A stretch of 64,000 bases of DNA. Origin: Rhodoferax sp. TH121. GTDB lineage: Bacteria; Pseudomonadota; Gammaproteobacteria; Burkholderiales; Burkholderiaceae_C. Below are positions 1-8,093 of this stretch, piece after piece (positions within the stretch are counted from its first letter, which is position 1; the number at the start of each line of letters is the position of its first letter). The notes beneath the pieces were generated by a model, which saw nothing but the letters and a program-made list of their open reading frames with translations, was not told the origin of the DNA and did not search any database. Made by a program: the position numbers and the translations under genes. The stretch covers positions 1 through 64,000 of the forward strand of contig NZ_NOXW01000013.1 in NCBI RefSeq assembly GCF_002251855.1, read 5' to 3'.

Positions 1-255
1 CAGGATGATGAAGAACAGGGGCTTCCAGGCGATCTTGCCGACCTTGTCGCCGTCAGCGGTTTCCACCACCAGGGCTTTGAAGGTGATGATGCTGCCCAGG
101 AAGGCCAGCAGCACGCCCAGGGCCAGTGGGAAGTACCCAGGACCCATGCGGGCTCCGTCTCCCAGTGTGTAGCCCGTCGCGCCCCAGGCAAAGGCTACGC
201 CTACGCCCATGAACATCAGTCCTGAGAAAAAATCTTTTTGGCTTTTTATGTTCAC
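1..255 (-). CDS. tctB: TctB-type tripartite tricarboxylate transporter small membrane subunit (partial)
   Basis: The visible 85 codons are the N-terminal part; the gene runs off the left edge. It starts with GTG at 255, preceded by a good AGGAG ribosome site. The protein has a short cytoplasmic N terminus, a first membrane segment (GLMFMGVGVAFAWGA), then the motif ARMGPGYFPLALGVLL and a second membrane segment. The RMGPGYFP signature after the first helix is typical of the TctB/DUF1468 family. TctB is the small membrane subunit of TTT importers, working with the large TctA permease and a periplasmic TctC receptor for carboxylates. TctA would be expected to the left, outside the window. The substrate cannot be told from this piece. 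Confidence 0.8.
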   Translation of the reverse strand, partial: MNIKSQKDFFSGLMFMGVGVAFAWGATGYTLGDGARMGPGYFPLALGVLLAFLGSIITFKALVVETADGDKVGKIAWKPLFFIIL

Positions 256-325
256 TGTCTGTCTCCTGCTATCAAACGGTCACGCATTCTGCCTGCATTT
301 TTAGGGGCTTTGTTTTCGGCCTGGC

Positions 326-2116
326 TCATCCGTGCAGCGGGGGCGTTGAGGTCAGCACCTCTTCCATGACGGTCTGGCCCTCGGCCACCCGCAAGGCACC
401 TGCCAGTCGCAGCGGGCGCATGCCGTCGGTCACAGCCTGGCGGCGCAATGCATCGATGCTGGGGTCGGCACTGACACGCGACTTGAAACCTTCGGTGACC
501 ACCAAGAGCTCATACAAGCCCATGCGCCCCATAAAACCAGTCATGCGGCAGTCCACACAGCCCACCGGCTTGAAAGGTTTGTAGCCACCATTGATCTGCC
601 AGGGCTTCACCATCTCACTCAGGGCTTCACGGCTGGCCTCGTCGTCACGCACCTTGCATTGTTTGCACAAAGTGCGCACCAGGCGCTGCGCCAACACGCC
701 CAACAGGGTGGCATTGATCAGATACGGTGGAATGCCCAACTCCATTAGGCGTGTCACTGCAGACGGGGCGTCGTTGGTGTGCAGGGTGGAGAACACCAAA
801 TGGCCGGTGAGCGCCGCCTGCACCGCCATCTCGGCGGTCTCCAGATCGCGAATTTCACCGACCATGATGATGTCCGGGTCCTGCCGCATGAGGGCACGCA
901 GCCCCTGCGGAAAGCCGAAGTCCAGCTGCGGCTGCACCTGGGTCTGGTTGAAGGACGGCTCAATCATTTCGATCGGGTCTTCCACCGTGCTCACGTTCAC
1001 CTCTTCGGTAGCCACCCGTTTGAGCGTGGAGTACAGCGTGGTGGTCTTGCCCGAACCCGTAGGCCCGGTCACCAAAATGATGCCGTGGGGCCGCAGCACC
1101 AGCTGCTCCCAGCGCGTGGCGTCGTGGCTGCTGAAGCCCAAGGCATCCAGGTCTTTGACCGCGTTGTCGGGGTCAAAAATACGCATCACCATCTTCTCGC
1201 CAAACGCAGTGGGCAAGGTGGAAATACGCATTTCAATTTCATCACCACGCGGGTTGCGCGTCTTGATGCGGCCGTCTTGCGGGCGGCGCTTTTCGATCAC
1301 GTCCATACGACCCAGCAGCTTGATGCGGGCCGTCATGGCGTTGAGCACGCCCATGGGCATCTGGTACACCGGGTGCAACACACCATCAATGCGGAAGCGG
1401 ATCACACCCTGCTCGCGGCGCGGCTCCAGGTGGATATCGCTGGCGCGCTGGTCGAAGGCGTATTGCCACAACCAGTCCACCACCTGCACCACGCCTTGGT
1501 CGTTGGCATCGAGCTGTTTGTTGCTTTTGCCAAGCTCCACCAGTTGCTCAAAGCTGGCACCGTTGTTGGCGCCACTTTTGCTGGCAGCGCGCACACTTTT
1601 GGCCAGGGCATAAAACTCGGCGGTGTAGCGGGTAATTTCTTGCGGGCTGGCCACCACGCGCTTGACGCTGCGCCGACTCTGGCGCTCGACTTCGGCCACC
1701 CAATCGGTAATAAAGGGCTCGGCCGTGGCCACCGTGATTTCACTGGGTGTGACCACCACCGGCAGGATGCGGTGCCGTTCGGCATAAGCGGCACCCATGG
1801 CATCGGCCACCTTGCCCACATCCACCTTGAGCGGGTCAATGCGCAGGTAATCCAGCCCGGCGCGCAATGCCAGCCATTGGGTCAGCATTTCAATGTCGAG
1901 CGGCTTTTGGTCCGCAGCGCGGCGCATGGACACGCTGGCCAGACGCACCAGCGGGTGCTGTGCACTCTCGGCCTGGGCACAGCGCGCAATGGTGCGCTGG
2001 GCCTCTTCGTCGGCAATCACCTTGTCGGCCTGCAGCCACTCTACCAAGCGGCGCCAGTCCAGCGGGCCCGTGTACAGAGGTGCGCCTTGCCCATGTTTTT
2101 TGGATGGAACGCTCAT
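326..2116 (-). CDS. GspE/PilB/MshE-family secretion or pilus assembly ATPase
   Basis: A 596-residue hexameric traffic ATPase that would power assembly of a type II secretion pseudopilus or type IV/MSHA pilus at the inner membrane. The N-terminal third is a T2SSE_N/MshEN-like domain (ERHRILPV, then VATAEPF). The C-terminal ATPase has Walker A GPTGSGKTTT near residue 350, an Asp box, Walker B (DPDIIMVGEIRD), the His box (GHLVFSTLHTND) and a Cys motif CKQC plus CVDC. I chose the ATG at 2116, which overlaps the TGA of the upstream gene as ATGA; the frame is open to 2167 but that would add an atypical N terminus. No other secretion or pilus genes adjoin it, so it is an orphan here; an MshA-like pilin lies at 23651. 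Confidence 0.9.
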   Translation of the reverse strand: MSVPSKKHGQGAPLYTGPLDWRRLVEWLQADKVIADEEAQRTIARCAQAESAQHPLVRLASVSMRRAADQKPLDIEMLTQWLALRAGLDYLRIDPLKVDVGKVADAMGAAYAERHRILPVVVTPSEITVATAEPFITDWVAEVERQSRRSVKRVVASPQEITRYTAEFYALAKSVRAASKSGANNGASFEQLVELGKSNKQLDANDQGVVQVVDWLWQYAFDQRASDIHLEPRREQGVIRFRIDGVLHPVYQMPMGVLNAMTARIKLLGRMDVIEKRRPQDGRIKTRNPRGDEIEMRISTLPTAFGEKMVMRIFDPDNAVKDLDALGFSSHDATRWEQLVLRPHGIILVTGPTGSGKTTTLYSTLKRVATEEVNVSTVEDPIEMIEPSFNQTQVQPQLDFGFPQGLRALMRQDPDIIMVGEIRDLETAEMAVQAALTGHLVFSTLHTNDAPSAVTRLMELGIPPYLINATLLGVLAQRLVRTLCKQCKVRDDEASREALSEMVKPWQINGGYKPFKPVGCVDCRMTGFMGRMGLYELLVVTEGFKSRVSADPSIDALRRQAVTDGMRPLRLAGALRVAEGQTVMEEVLTSTPPLHG

Positions 2117-2871
2117 GCATGCACCGGCTTGAAGACACGGACCCATTTGTCCGCAGGCAGCCCCCAATGGGACTGGATAAATTCAGCCCGCTCCAGCAGC
2201 ACGCTGCGTTTGGGGCGGCTGGGTGTGCGCTGGGCCATGACCACGGTGTTGCCTTCGCGCGTGGCCTTGAAGGCCCACAAGGCTTCGTCGCCAAAGGCCT
2301 GGGCCATCTTGTCCACACTGGCCTGGAAGCTGGAGCTGCGGCCAAACAGGTTGACGGTCATGCAGCCTTCTTCGGTCAGCGCGGCGCGGCAGTCGGCGTA
2401 GAAGTCGGCGCTGTCGAGCACAGGGGCTGCCGCTTCCTCGTCATACAGATCCACCTGCAGCGCGTCAACCGCGCCTATCCATTGGTCTTTCTTGATTTCC
2501 TCGGACGCATCGCCCAACACCACCTGCATGCGGCTGTTGTCCGCCGGCAGCTTGAACCAGCCACGGCAGGCGTGCAGTACCTGCGGGTTGAGTTCAATAG
2601 CCGTGGTCTTCATCTTGAGCTCCTTGTGGCAGAACTTCGTGAGCGACGCAGCTCCCAGACCCAGCTGCAGCGCCTGGCGCTTGGGCACGGTGGCGGGGTC
2701 GACAAACAGCAGCCAGGCCATCATGCGCTGGATGTACTCGTGCACCAGCACGGTGGGCGCCTCCACCAGCATGGAGCCTTGGATCCATTCGCTGCCCAGG
2801 TGCAGGTGACGGATGGGGCCTTCTTCGGAAAAATTGACTTCGGGGAGAACGGGGGATGCTTTTCGGACCAT
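2113..2871 (-). CDS. spermidine synthase-like methyltransferase-fold protein
   Basis: A 252-residue protein of the spermine/spermidine synthase fold. It shows the Rossmann core: the cofactor-binding loop LQLGLGAASLTKF, the acidic strand end TTAIELNPQV, and the VVLGDASEEI and VDALQVDLYDEE segments in family order. Family members transfer aminopropyl groups from decarboxylated SAM, but many short bacterial homologues are uncharacterised and lack parts of the polyamine pocket, so the reaction is open. It starts six bases after the tatD-like stop and its TGA overlaps the ATPase start as ATGA, suggesting one transcript tatD-like > this gene > ATPase. Confidence 0.75.
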   Translation of the reverse strand: MVRKASPVLPEVNFSEEGPIRHLHLGSEWIQGSMLVEAPTVLVHEYIQRMMAWLLFVDPATVPKRQALQLGLGAASLTKFCHKELKMKTTAIELNPQVLHACRGWFKLPADNSRMQVVLGDASEEIKKDQWIGAVDALQVDLYDEEAAAPVLDSADFYADCRAALTEEGCMTVNLFGRSSSFQASVDKMAQAFGDEALWAFKATREGNTVVMAQRTPSRPKRSVLLERAEFIQSHWGLPADKWVRVFKPVHA

Positions 2872-2877
2872 GGGGAT

Positions 2878-3723
2878 TTATACCAGCAGCGCAGCCAGCC
2901 TCGGCAAGGCCTGGCAAGCGTTGTGCGTGCTGGCTTGAGCCAGGTCTTGCAGCGCCATACCACGCAGCTGGGCCACGGTGTGGGCAATGCGCGGCAGCTC
3001 GGCCGGTGTGTTGCGCCCCTGCGGTGCGCCGGCCTCGCGCTCGGCCGCCGTGGTGTAGAGCCAGTGCGGCGGGATGTCGGGGGCGTCGGTCTCCAGCACT
3101 AGGGCGTCCAGCGGCAGGGTTTGGGCCAGGCGGCGCAACTGGTGGGCGCGCTCAAAGGTCACCGCGCCACCAAAGCCCAGCTTGAAACCGAGTTTGAGGA
3201 ACTCCTGTGCCTGTACCTCGCTGCCGTTAAACGCATGGGCGATGCCTTGCCAGCGTCCACCGGGGCCAGCCACCTCGCGCAGGTGCTTGAGCAGGCGGTC
3301 TGCCGAACGCCGCACATGCAGCACCACGGGCAAACCGTACTGGCGCGCCAACTTGAGTTGCGCGCGGTAGATGGCCTCTTGCCTTTCACGCCACGGGCTT
3401 TGGGTGAGCTGGGGTACGAAGTAATCCAAGCCAATCTCGCCCACCGCCACCAGCCTGGGGTCGGCATGGTGGGCTTGCAGCGCTTGGGCCAGCACCGCCA
3501 GCGCGTCATCTTGCGCGGTGGGCACATACAGAGGGTGAATACCCAGACAGTAGCTGTAGTTCTGCCGGTGGGCCAGGTCGCGCACCACGTGCAGATTGGC
3601 CACCTCCACCGCTGGAATGACACAGTGCACCACCCCCGCTTGCCGGGCAGCGAGGCAGACTGCGCCCACCTGCCGGTCTGCCTCGAAGGCGTCCAAATGG
3701 CAGTGGGTGTCTATCCAGCGCAT
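2878..3723 (-). CDS. TatD-family metal-dependent hydrolase/DNase
   Basis: A 281-residue TIM-barrel amidohydrolase of the TatD group, metal-dependent enzymes with 3'-5' exonuclease or other phosphodiesterase activity on DNA. The signature HxH lies at the start (IDTHCHLDAFE, residues 4-14). Further metal ligands follow in the expected order: the Glu in VAVGEIGLDYF, His in VVLHVRRS, His in IAHAFNGS and Asp in LETDAPDIPP. Length matches the family (about 260-290). It is first in the minus-strand run leading to the spermidine synthase-like gene and the GspE-type ATPase. Which TatD subgroup (TatD, YcfH or YjjV) it belongs to cannot be settled by eye. Confidence 0.88.
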   Translation of the reverse strand: MRWIDTHCHLDAFEADRQVGAVCLAARQAGVVHCVIPAVEVANLHVVRDLAHRQNYSYCLGIHPLYVPTAQDDALAVLAQALQAHHADPRLVAVGEIGLDYFVPQLTQSPWRERQEAIYRAQLKLARQYGLPVVLHVRRSADRLLKHLREVAGPGGRWQGIAHAFNGSEVQAQEFLKLGFKLGFGGAVTFERAHQLRRLAQTLPLDALVLETDAPDIPPHWLYTTAAEREAGAPQGRNTPAELPRIAHTVAQLRGMALQDLAQASTHNACQALPRLAALLV

Positions 3724-3743
3724 GGTGGTGTGGGGTAGTGGCG

Positions 3744-4940
3744 TCAGCGTTTGCGTTGCACGAACAGGTTGCGGGTGCGGTCTTCGGGGTAGGCGAAGGT
3801 TACCGCACCATTCTTCACCAGGCCCATGACCAGCATATTGCTGGTCATGGCGTCTTTGTCGTCCTTGCTGAAGGGGCGCTCGTGGGTGGCGGTCACGCCG
3901 TAGTAGACACGTGGCATGGTCTCCAGCGCGTTTTTGACGGACGGACCAGAAAGGTTGCCGTCCCGGATGGAGAGGATGGCGTAGGTGAGCAGATACACCG
4001 TGTCATAGGCTTGGGCCGCAGCCATCGGCACCGTGATCTTCTTGGTGTTGAACTTGCGGGCGTAGGCGCTGAGGAAGGAAATGCGGCGTTCGTTGCTGGG
4101 CTCGGCAATGAAGGTTTGCGCCATGAGGGCGCCCTCGGCCGCCTCCTTGGCCCCGTCCATGAAAAACGGAAAGGACAGCGGCCAGGCGCCCACCTGAGGC
4201 ACGGCCCACTTGAGGGCCTGGCGCCCCTTGGCGATGACGGCGTTCTCCGGCCCCACGGTGTAGCTGAACACCACGTTGGCACCGGCTGCCTGCGCGGCTT
4301 TCAGCTCGGCCTGCAGGTCCTTCACACCCAGCTCAAAACGGGCCACGTACACCGGCTGCAGGTTTTTGGCGGCCAGTGCCTTGACCACATCGTTCATGCC
4401 GCCTTCGCCATAGGGCGTCTTGTCGGCAAAGATGGCGACCTTGGTCCAGCCGCGGCTGACGATGTCGTCCACCACAAAGGGGGCCTGGATGGCATCACGG
4501 GCCGAGGTGCGGAAGATGTAGCTCTCGGGGGCCGGGTATTTGGCGGTGATGGGCGTACCGGTGGCGCAGGGCACGATGAGCGGGGCTTTGGCCGACTGGA
4601 ACGTTTCCAGTGACCTCATGGCGACACCGGTGTTGCAAAAGCCGATGGTGCCCACCACATCTTCCTTCAGCATGTCCTGCGAATTCTTCAGGCCCACGTC
4701 GGGGTTGGCGGTGTCATCTTTCACGACCAGCTCCAACGGCCGGCCCAGGTAGCCGCCCGCGGCATTGATCTCGTCCACTGCAAGCTTGGCCCCGTTGAGC
4801 ATGGGGATGCCAAAGTCGGCAGACGGGCCCGTGAAAGGGCCAATTAGGCCGATGCGCAGAGGTTTGGCGTTTTGGGCCAAGGCGACTGACGCGCAGGCCA
4901 ACAACAAGACCCCGCAGGGCAACCAACGACGACGGTTCAT
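3744..4940 (-). CDS. branched-chain amino-acid-type ABC transporter substrate-binding protein
   Basis: A 398-residue periplasmic binding protein of the Leu/Ile/Val (Peripla_BP_6) family. The start at 4940 gives a clean signal peptide: MNRRRW, a hydrophobic run rich in Leu/Ala, and a cut after ASVALAQ. The mature start KPLRIGLIGPFTGPSADFG and the later NGAKLAVDEINAAGG are diagnostic of the family. An upstream in-frame start at 4964 would disturb the signal peptide. No permease or ATPase lies beside it, so it either serves a LivHMGF set encoded elsewhere or is an orphan receptor. The ligand could be an amino acid, amide or aromatic acid. Confidence 0.88.
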   Translation of the reverse strand: MNRRRWLPCGVLLLACASVALAQNAKPLRIGLIGPFTGPSADFGIPMLNGAKLAVDEINAAGGYLGRPLELVVKDDTANPDVGLKNSQDMLKEDVVGTIGFCNTGVAMRSLETFQSAKAPLIVPCATGTPITAKYPAPESYIFRTSARDAIQAPFVVDDIVSRGWTKVAIFADKTPYGEGGMNDVVKALAAKNLQPVYVARFELGVKDLQAELKAAQAAGANVVFSYTVGPENAVIAKGRQALKWAVPQVGAWPLSFPFFMDGAKEAAEGALMAQTFIAEPSNERRISFLSAYARKFNTKKITVPMAAAQAYDTVYLLTYAILSIRDGNLSGPSVKNALETMPRVYYGVTATHERPFSKDDKDAMTSNMLVMGLVKNGAVTFAYPEDRTRNLFVQRKR

Positions 4941-5069
4941 GGCGAACTCTCTGGGAAGTGGCAATGGCGCGCAGCTTAGGCCGCAGCGCGCTTGCCCTCA
5001 TCCGCAACAACCCTTGGCTCGCGCCTGCCCGTCAGCAAAGCGCAAGCCTGCCGCCAGCCCGGCGGACCT

Positions 5070-5837
5070 TCAGACCAAGCGGCCCGACACCAGCTTGAGC
5101 TGGCGGCTGCAGCGCGCGGCCAACCCGCCGTCGTGCGTTACCAACACAAAGGCCGTGCCCTGCTCGCGCGCAAGAGTCAGCATCAGCTCAAACACGCCGT
5201 CGGCCGTGCTGCGGTCCAGATTGCCTGTGGGCTCGTCGGCCAGCACACAGTCGGGCTTTGTCACCAGCGCACGGGCAATGGCCACGCGCTGGCGCTCGCC
5301 GCCTGAGAGCTCGGCCGGGCGATGGTGCATGCGGTGCTCCAGCCCCACCAACGCTAGCATTTTCATAGCTGCTTGCGCAGATTCTGCGGGGTCTACACGC
5401 CGAATTGTCAGTGGCATGGCCACGTTGTCCAGCGCGCTGAACTCCGGCAACAGGTGGTGAAACTGGTAAACAAAGCCGAGGTGCTGGTTTCGCAGGCGAC
5501 CTTGTGCCGCAGGGGGCAGCTCGGCCAGCTTGTGGCCCAGCAGGTCCACGCTGCCGCTGGTGGGTGCATCCAGTCCGCCCATGAGGTGCAGCAAGGTGCT
5601 CTTGCCCGAGCCCGACGCACCCACGATGGCCAGGGTCTCGCCCCGGTGCACCTGCAGGTCCACGCCCTGCAACACGGTCACGTCCAATCGCCCCTCCTGA
5701 AACCGCTTGGTCAGACCACGCACTTGCAGCACCACTTCACCGGTGGGCTGCGGCTCGGACGTGTGGGCCATATCAGCCACTTGCTGGTACTGGGCGGCGG
5801 CCAAGGCCTGATCGACGGGGGACAGGGTCTTACTCAT
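5070..5837 (-). CDS. lolD: lipoprotein-releasing ABC transporter ATP-binding subunit LolD
   Basis: A 255-residue ABC ATPase that, with LolC/E-type permeases, releases lipoproteins from the inner membrane to LolA. Walker A is [16 protein letters not shown], the signature is [15 protein letters not shown] and Walker B is [12 protein letters not shown], followed by the D-loop and a switch His (VTHD). It starts inside the end of the permease gene (8-bp overlap), as expected for a lolCD operon. The N terminus is about 30 residues longer than a minimal LolD. The codons for the segment [12 protein letters not shown] coincide with a copy of the dispersed AGCTGCTTGCGCA repeat (5353-5411), without obvious change in protein length. 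Confidence 0.93.
   Translation of the reverse strand: MSKTLSPVDQALAAAQYQQVADMAHTSEPQPTGEVVLQVRGLTKRFQEGRLDVTVLQGVDLQVHRGETLAIVGASGSGKSTLLHLMGGLDAPTSGSVDLLGHKLAELPPAAQGRLRNQHLGFVYQFHHLLPEFSALDNVAMPLTIRRVDPAESAQAAMKMLALVGLEHRMHHRPAELSGGERQRVAIARALVTKPDCVLADEPTGNLDRSTADGVFELMLTLAREQGTAFVLVTHDGGLAARCSRQLKLVSGRLV
5353..5411 (+). repeat. dispersed AGCTGCTYGCGCA-type repeat inside lolD
   Basis: The stretch contains the core ATAGCTGCTTGCGCAGAT (5365-5382) flanked by GCTAGCATTTTC on the left and CTGCGGGGTCTA on the right. It matches the layout of the intergenic copies at 23570 and 18585. It lies wholly within lolD, antisense to the gene, and is read through in frame. Confidence 0.7.
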
Positions 5838-7086
5838 AACGCAGCGCCTCGGCAGGGTTCACTTGGCTGGCGCGCCAGCTGGGGTACAGGGTGGCCACAA
5901 AGGCCATGAGCAGCGCAATCACAGCCACGGGCACGATGTCGCTTTGCTGCGGGTCGCTGGGCATGCGGCTGATGAGATAAATATCTTGCGGCAAAAAGCT
6001 CGCACCCAAAAGGCGTTCCAAGGCAGGCACGATGACGTCGATATTGAACGCCACGCCCAGGCCCAGCAGCAGGCCGGCAAGCGTACCAATCACGCCGACC
6101 ATGGCACCCTGCACCACAAAGATGCCCATGATGCTGCCCGGGCTGGCGCCCAGGGTGCGCAAGATGGCGATGTCGGCACGCTTGTCGGTCACCGTCATGA
6201 CCAGCGTGGACACCAGATTGAAGGCGGCCACCGCGACGATGAGGGTGAGGATGATGAACATCATGCGTTTTTCCACCTGCACTGCGGCAAACCAAGTTCG
6301 GTTCTGGCGCGTCCAATCGCGCAGCAGCAAGTCTCCGCTCATAGAGCGGCTTAGCTCCTGGGCGACCTCGCGGGCCTGGTGCAGGTCTTTGAGCTTGAGG
6401 CGCACGCCCGTGGGGCCTTCCAGGCGGAAGATCTTGGCCGCGTCTTCCCAGTGGATGAAGACCAGCGCAGAGTCGTATTCGTAGTGGCCCGAGTCAAAAG
6501 TGCCCACCACGGTCATTTGCTTGAGGCGCGGCACCACGCCCGCCGGCGTTACCTGCCCGCTGGGGGCAATCAGGGTCACGCGGTCCCCCTTGGCCACGCC
6601 CATGCTGCGGGCCAGCTCACCACCCAGCACCACACCAAATTCACCGGGCACCAGCTGCGCCAAGACAGCCGCCTGCGCACCGGTGGCCACGTCCGACACC
6701 TCGGGCTCGCGCGCCGGGTCGATACCGCGCACCATGGCCCCTTTCATATCTTCACCGCGTGCCACCAGTGCCTGCGCCGCCACAAAGGGGGCCGCGCCTA
6801 TGACCTGCGGGTTGGCCTTGGCCTCGCGCAGGGTGCGATCCACATCTGGCAGCGCTTGGCCACCTGGGGCAAACACCTCGATATGGGACACCACGCCCAA
6901 CATGCGGTCACGCACCTCTTTCTGGAAGCCGTTCATCACACTCAGCACGATGATCAGCGCCGCCACCCCCAGCGCAATGCCCAACATGGACACACCAGAG
7001 ATGAAGGAGATAAAGCCGTTGCGCCGCGTGGCCCGGCCTGCGCGCGTGTAGCGCCAGCCGATGGTGAGCTCGTAGGGAAGTCGCAT
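5830..7086 (-). CDS. lolC: lipoprotein-releasing ABC transporter permease LolC/LolE family
   Basis: A 418-residue inner-membrane permease of the MacB/FtsX fold that works with LolD to extract lipoproteins. The N terminus [15 protein letters not shown], first helix region [17 protein letters not shown] and [18 protein letters not shown] are hallmark LolC/LolE sequence. A long periplasmic domain follows, then three C-terminal membrane segments ([57 protein letters not shown]) and the end PAEALRYE. I use the ATG at 7086 rather than the TTG just before it. Only one LolC/E gene is present, so this is probably the single-permease arrangement (sometimes called LolF). Confidence 0.93.
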   Translation of the reverse strand: MRLPYELTIGWRYTRAGRATRRNGFISFISGVSMLGIALGVAALIIVLSVMNGFQKEVRDRMLGVVSHIEVFAPGGQALPDVDRTLREAKANPQVIGAAPFVAAQALVARGEDMKGAMVRGIDPAREPEVSDVATGAQAAVLAQLVPGEFGVVLGGELARSMGVAKGDRVTLIAPSGQVTPAGVVPRLKQMTVVGTFDSGHYEYDSALVFIHWEDAAKIFRLEGPTGVRLKLKDLHQAREVAQELSRSMSGDLLLRDWTRQNRTWFAAVQVEKRMMFIILTLIVAVAAFNLVSTLVMTVTDKRADIAILRTLGASPGSIMGIFVVQGAMVGVIGTLAGLLLGLGVAFNIDVIVPALERLLGASFLPQDIYLISRMPSDPQQSDIVPVAVIALLMAFVATLYPSWRASQVNPAEALRYE

Positions 7087-7145
7087 CAAAGGTTACAAAG
7101 TGCAGAGGTGGGCGGATTGTGGCATCCATGCGGGACAATTCAGGG

Positions 7146-8093
7146 ATGCACACCGTTATTCCTTACGCGGCACCGGCCGGCCTGCACTGCCAGGCCGCCA
7201 TCGCCGAGCTCTCGCTGCCCAATCTGGCCCAACTGCTCAGCCTGTTGAACCCTACCCCCCCTTTGCTGGGCTCGGCCGAGTCGCTGACCCCGCTGAGCGA
7301 GCGTGTGCATGCCAAAAGCCTGGGCCTGCAGGGGGCCGACGGTCTGGTCCCGTGGGCCGCACTGGATGCAGAGCACCTGGGCCTGACCAAACTGCATGGC
7401 AGCAGTGGCTGGGCCTGGATCACGCCCTGCCACTGGCGCATCAATGCCGACCATGTGGCCATGGACGACCCACACAAGCTCGCGCTGAGCGCCCACGAAT
7501 CGGACGCCCTGCGCGCCGCCATGCAGCCCTACTTTGCCGAAGATGGCATTACGCTGCACCCGCTCAACCACACCACCTGGCTGGCGCAGGGTGCTGTGTT
7601 GGCAGACCTGCCCACCGCCTCGCTGGCACGCACGCGCAGCGCCCGGGTGGACGGCTGGATGCCGCGCCAGCCCCAGGCCCAGCCACTGCGCCGCCTGCAG
7701 AACGAGATGCAGATGCTGCTCTACACCCACCCGGTCAACGATGCACGCAAGGCGCGCTTCCTGGCCCCGGTCAACTCCTTCTGGATCAGCGGTACCGGCA
7801 CCCTGCCAGCCGCCCCGCGTCCAGCGCCTGCCCAGCGCGTGGTGATGGACAACAGCCTGACCGAAGCCGCCTTGCGCGATGATGCACCGGCTTGGGCCAA
7901 AGCCTGGCAGGCGCTCGACGCTGGCCTGATCGCCAAGCTGCTCACCCGCGCCAAAGCCAACGAAGCCATGGAAATTACCTTGTGCGGCGAACGCCTGGCT
8001 CCCACTTTCGTGCTGCAAAGCAGCCCCTGGTGGAACCGCCTGCAGCGCCGCTTCACCGCGCCTCCCCCCCACGAATTGCTGCTGACCCTATGA
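7146..8093 (+). CDS. RpfE-like conserved protein (phosphoglycerate mutase-like annotation)
   Basis: A 315-residue soluble protein with no membrane segments. I recognise it as the RpfE/COG4255-type family that sits directly before recJ in xanthomonads and many betaproteobacteria and is often labelled a phosphoglycerate mutase or regulatory protein; that function is not established. Visible features are VPWAALDAEHLGLT, WAWITPCHWRI with MDDP, and the late motif VNSFWISGTG, typical of the family. Its TGA overlaps the recJ ATG (ATGA), so the two are translationally coupled. The start at 7146 follows a weak CAGGG; a start at 7128 is also possible. It is divergent from lolC with a 59-bp gap. Confidence 0.75.
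   Translation: MHTVIPYAAPAGLHCQAAIAELSLPNLAQLLSLLNPTPPLLGSAESLTPLSERVHAKSLGLQGADGLVPWAALDAEHLGLTKLHGSSGWAWITPCHWRINADHVAMDDPHKLALSAHESDALRAAMQPYFAEDGITLHPLNHTTWLAQGAVLADLPTASLARTRSARVDGWMPRQPQAQPLRRLQNEMQMLLYTHPVNDARKARFLAPVNSFWISGTGTLPAAPRPAPAQRVVMDNSLTEAALRDDAPAWAKAWQALDAGLIAKLLTRAKANEAMEITLCGERLAPTFVLQSSPWWNRLQRRFTAPPPHELLLTL

Noticed and set aside
779..2401. 540-codon open frame on the plus strand, antisense to the GspE-type ATPase
   Set aside because: The minus strand carries a full ATPase with all motifs; the plus frame has His-rich shadow composition and no ribosome site.
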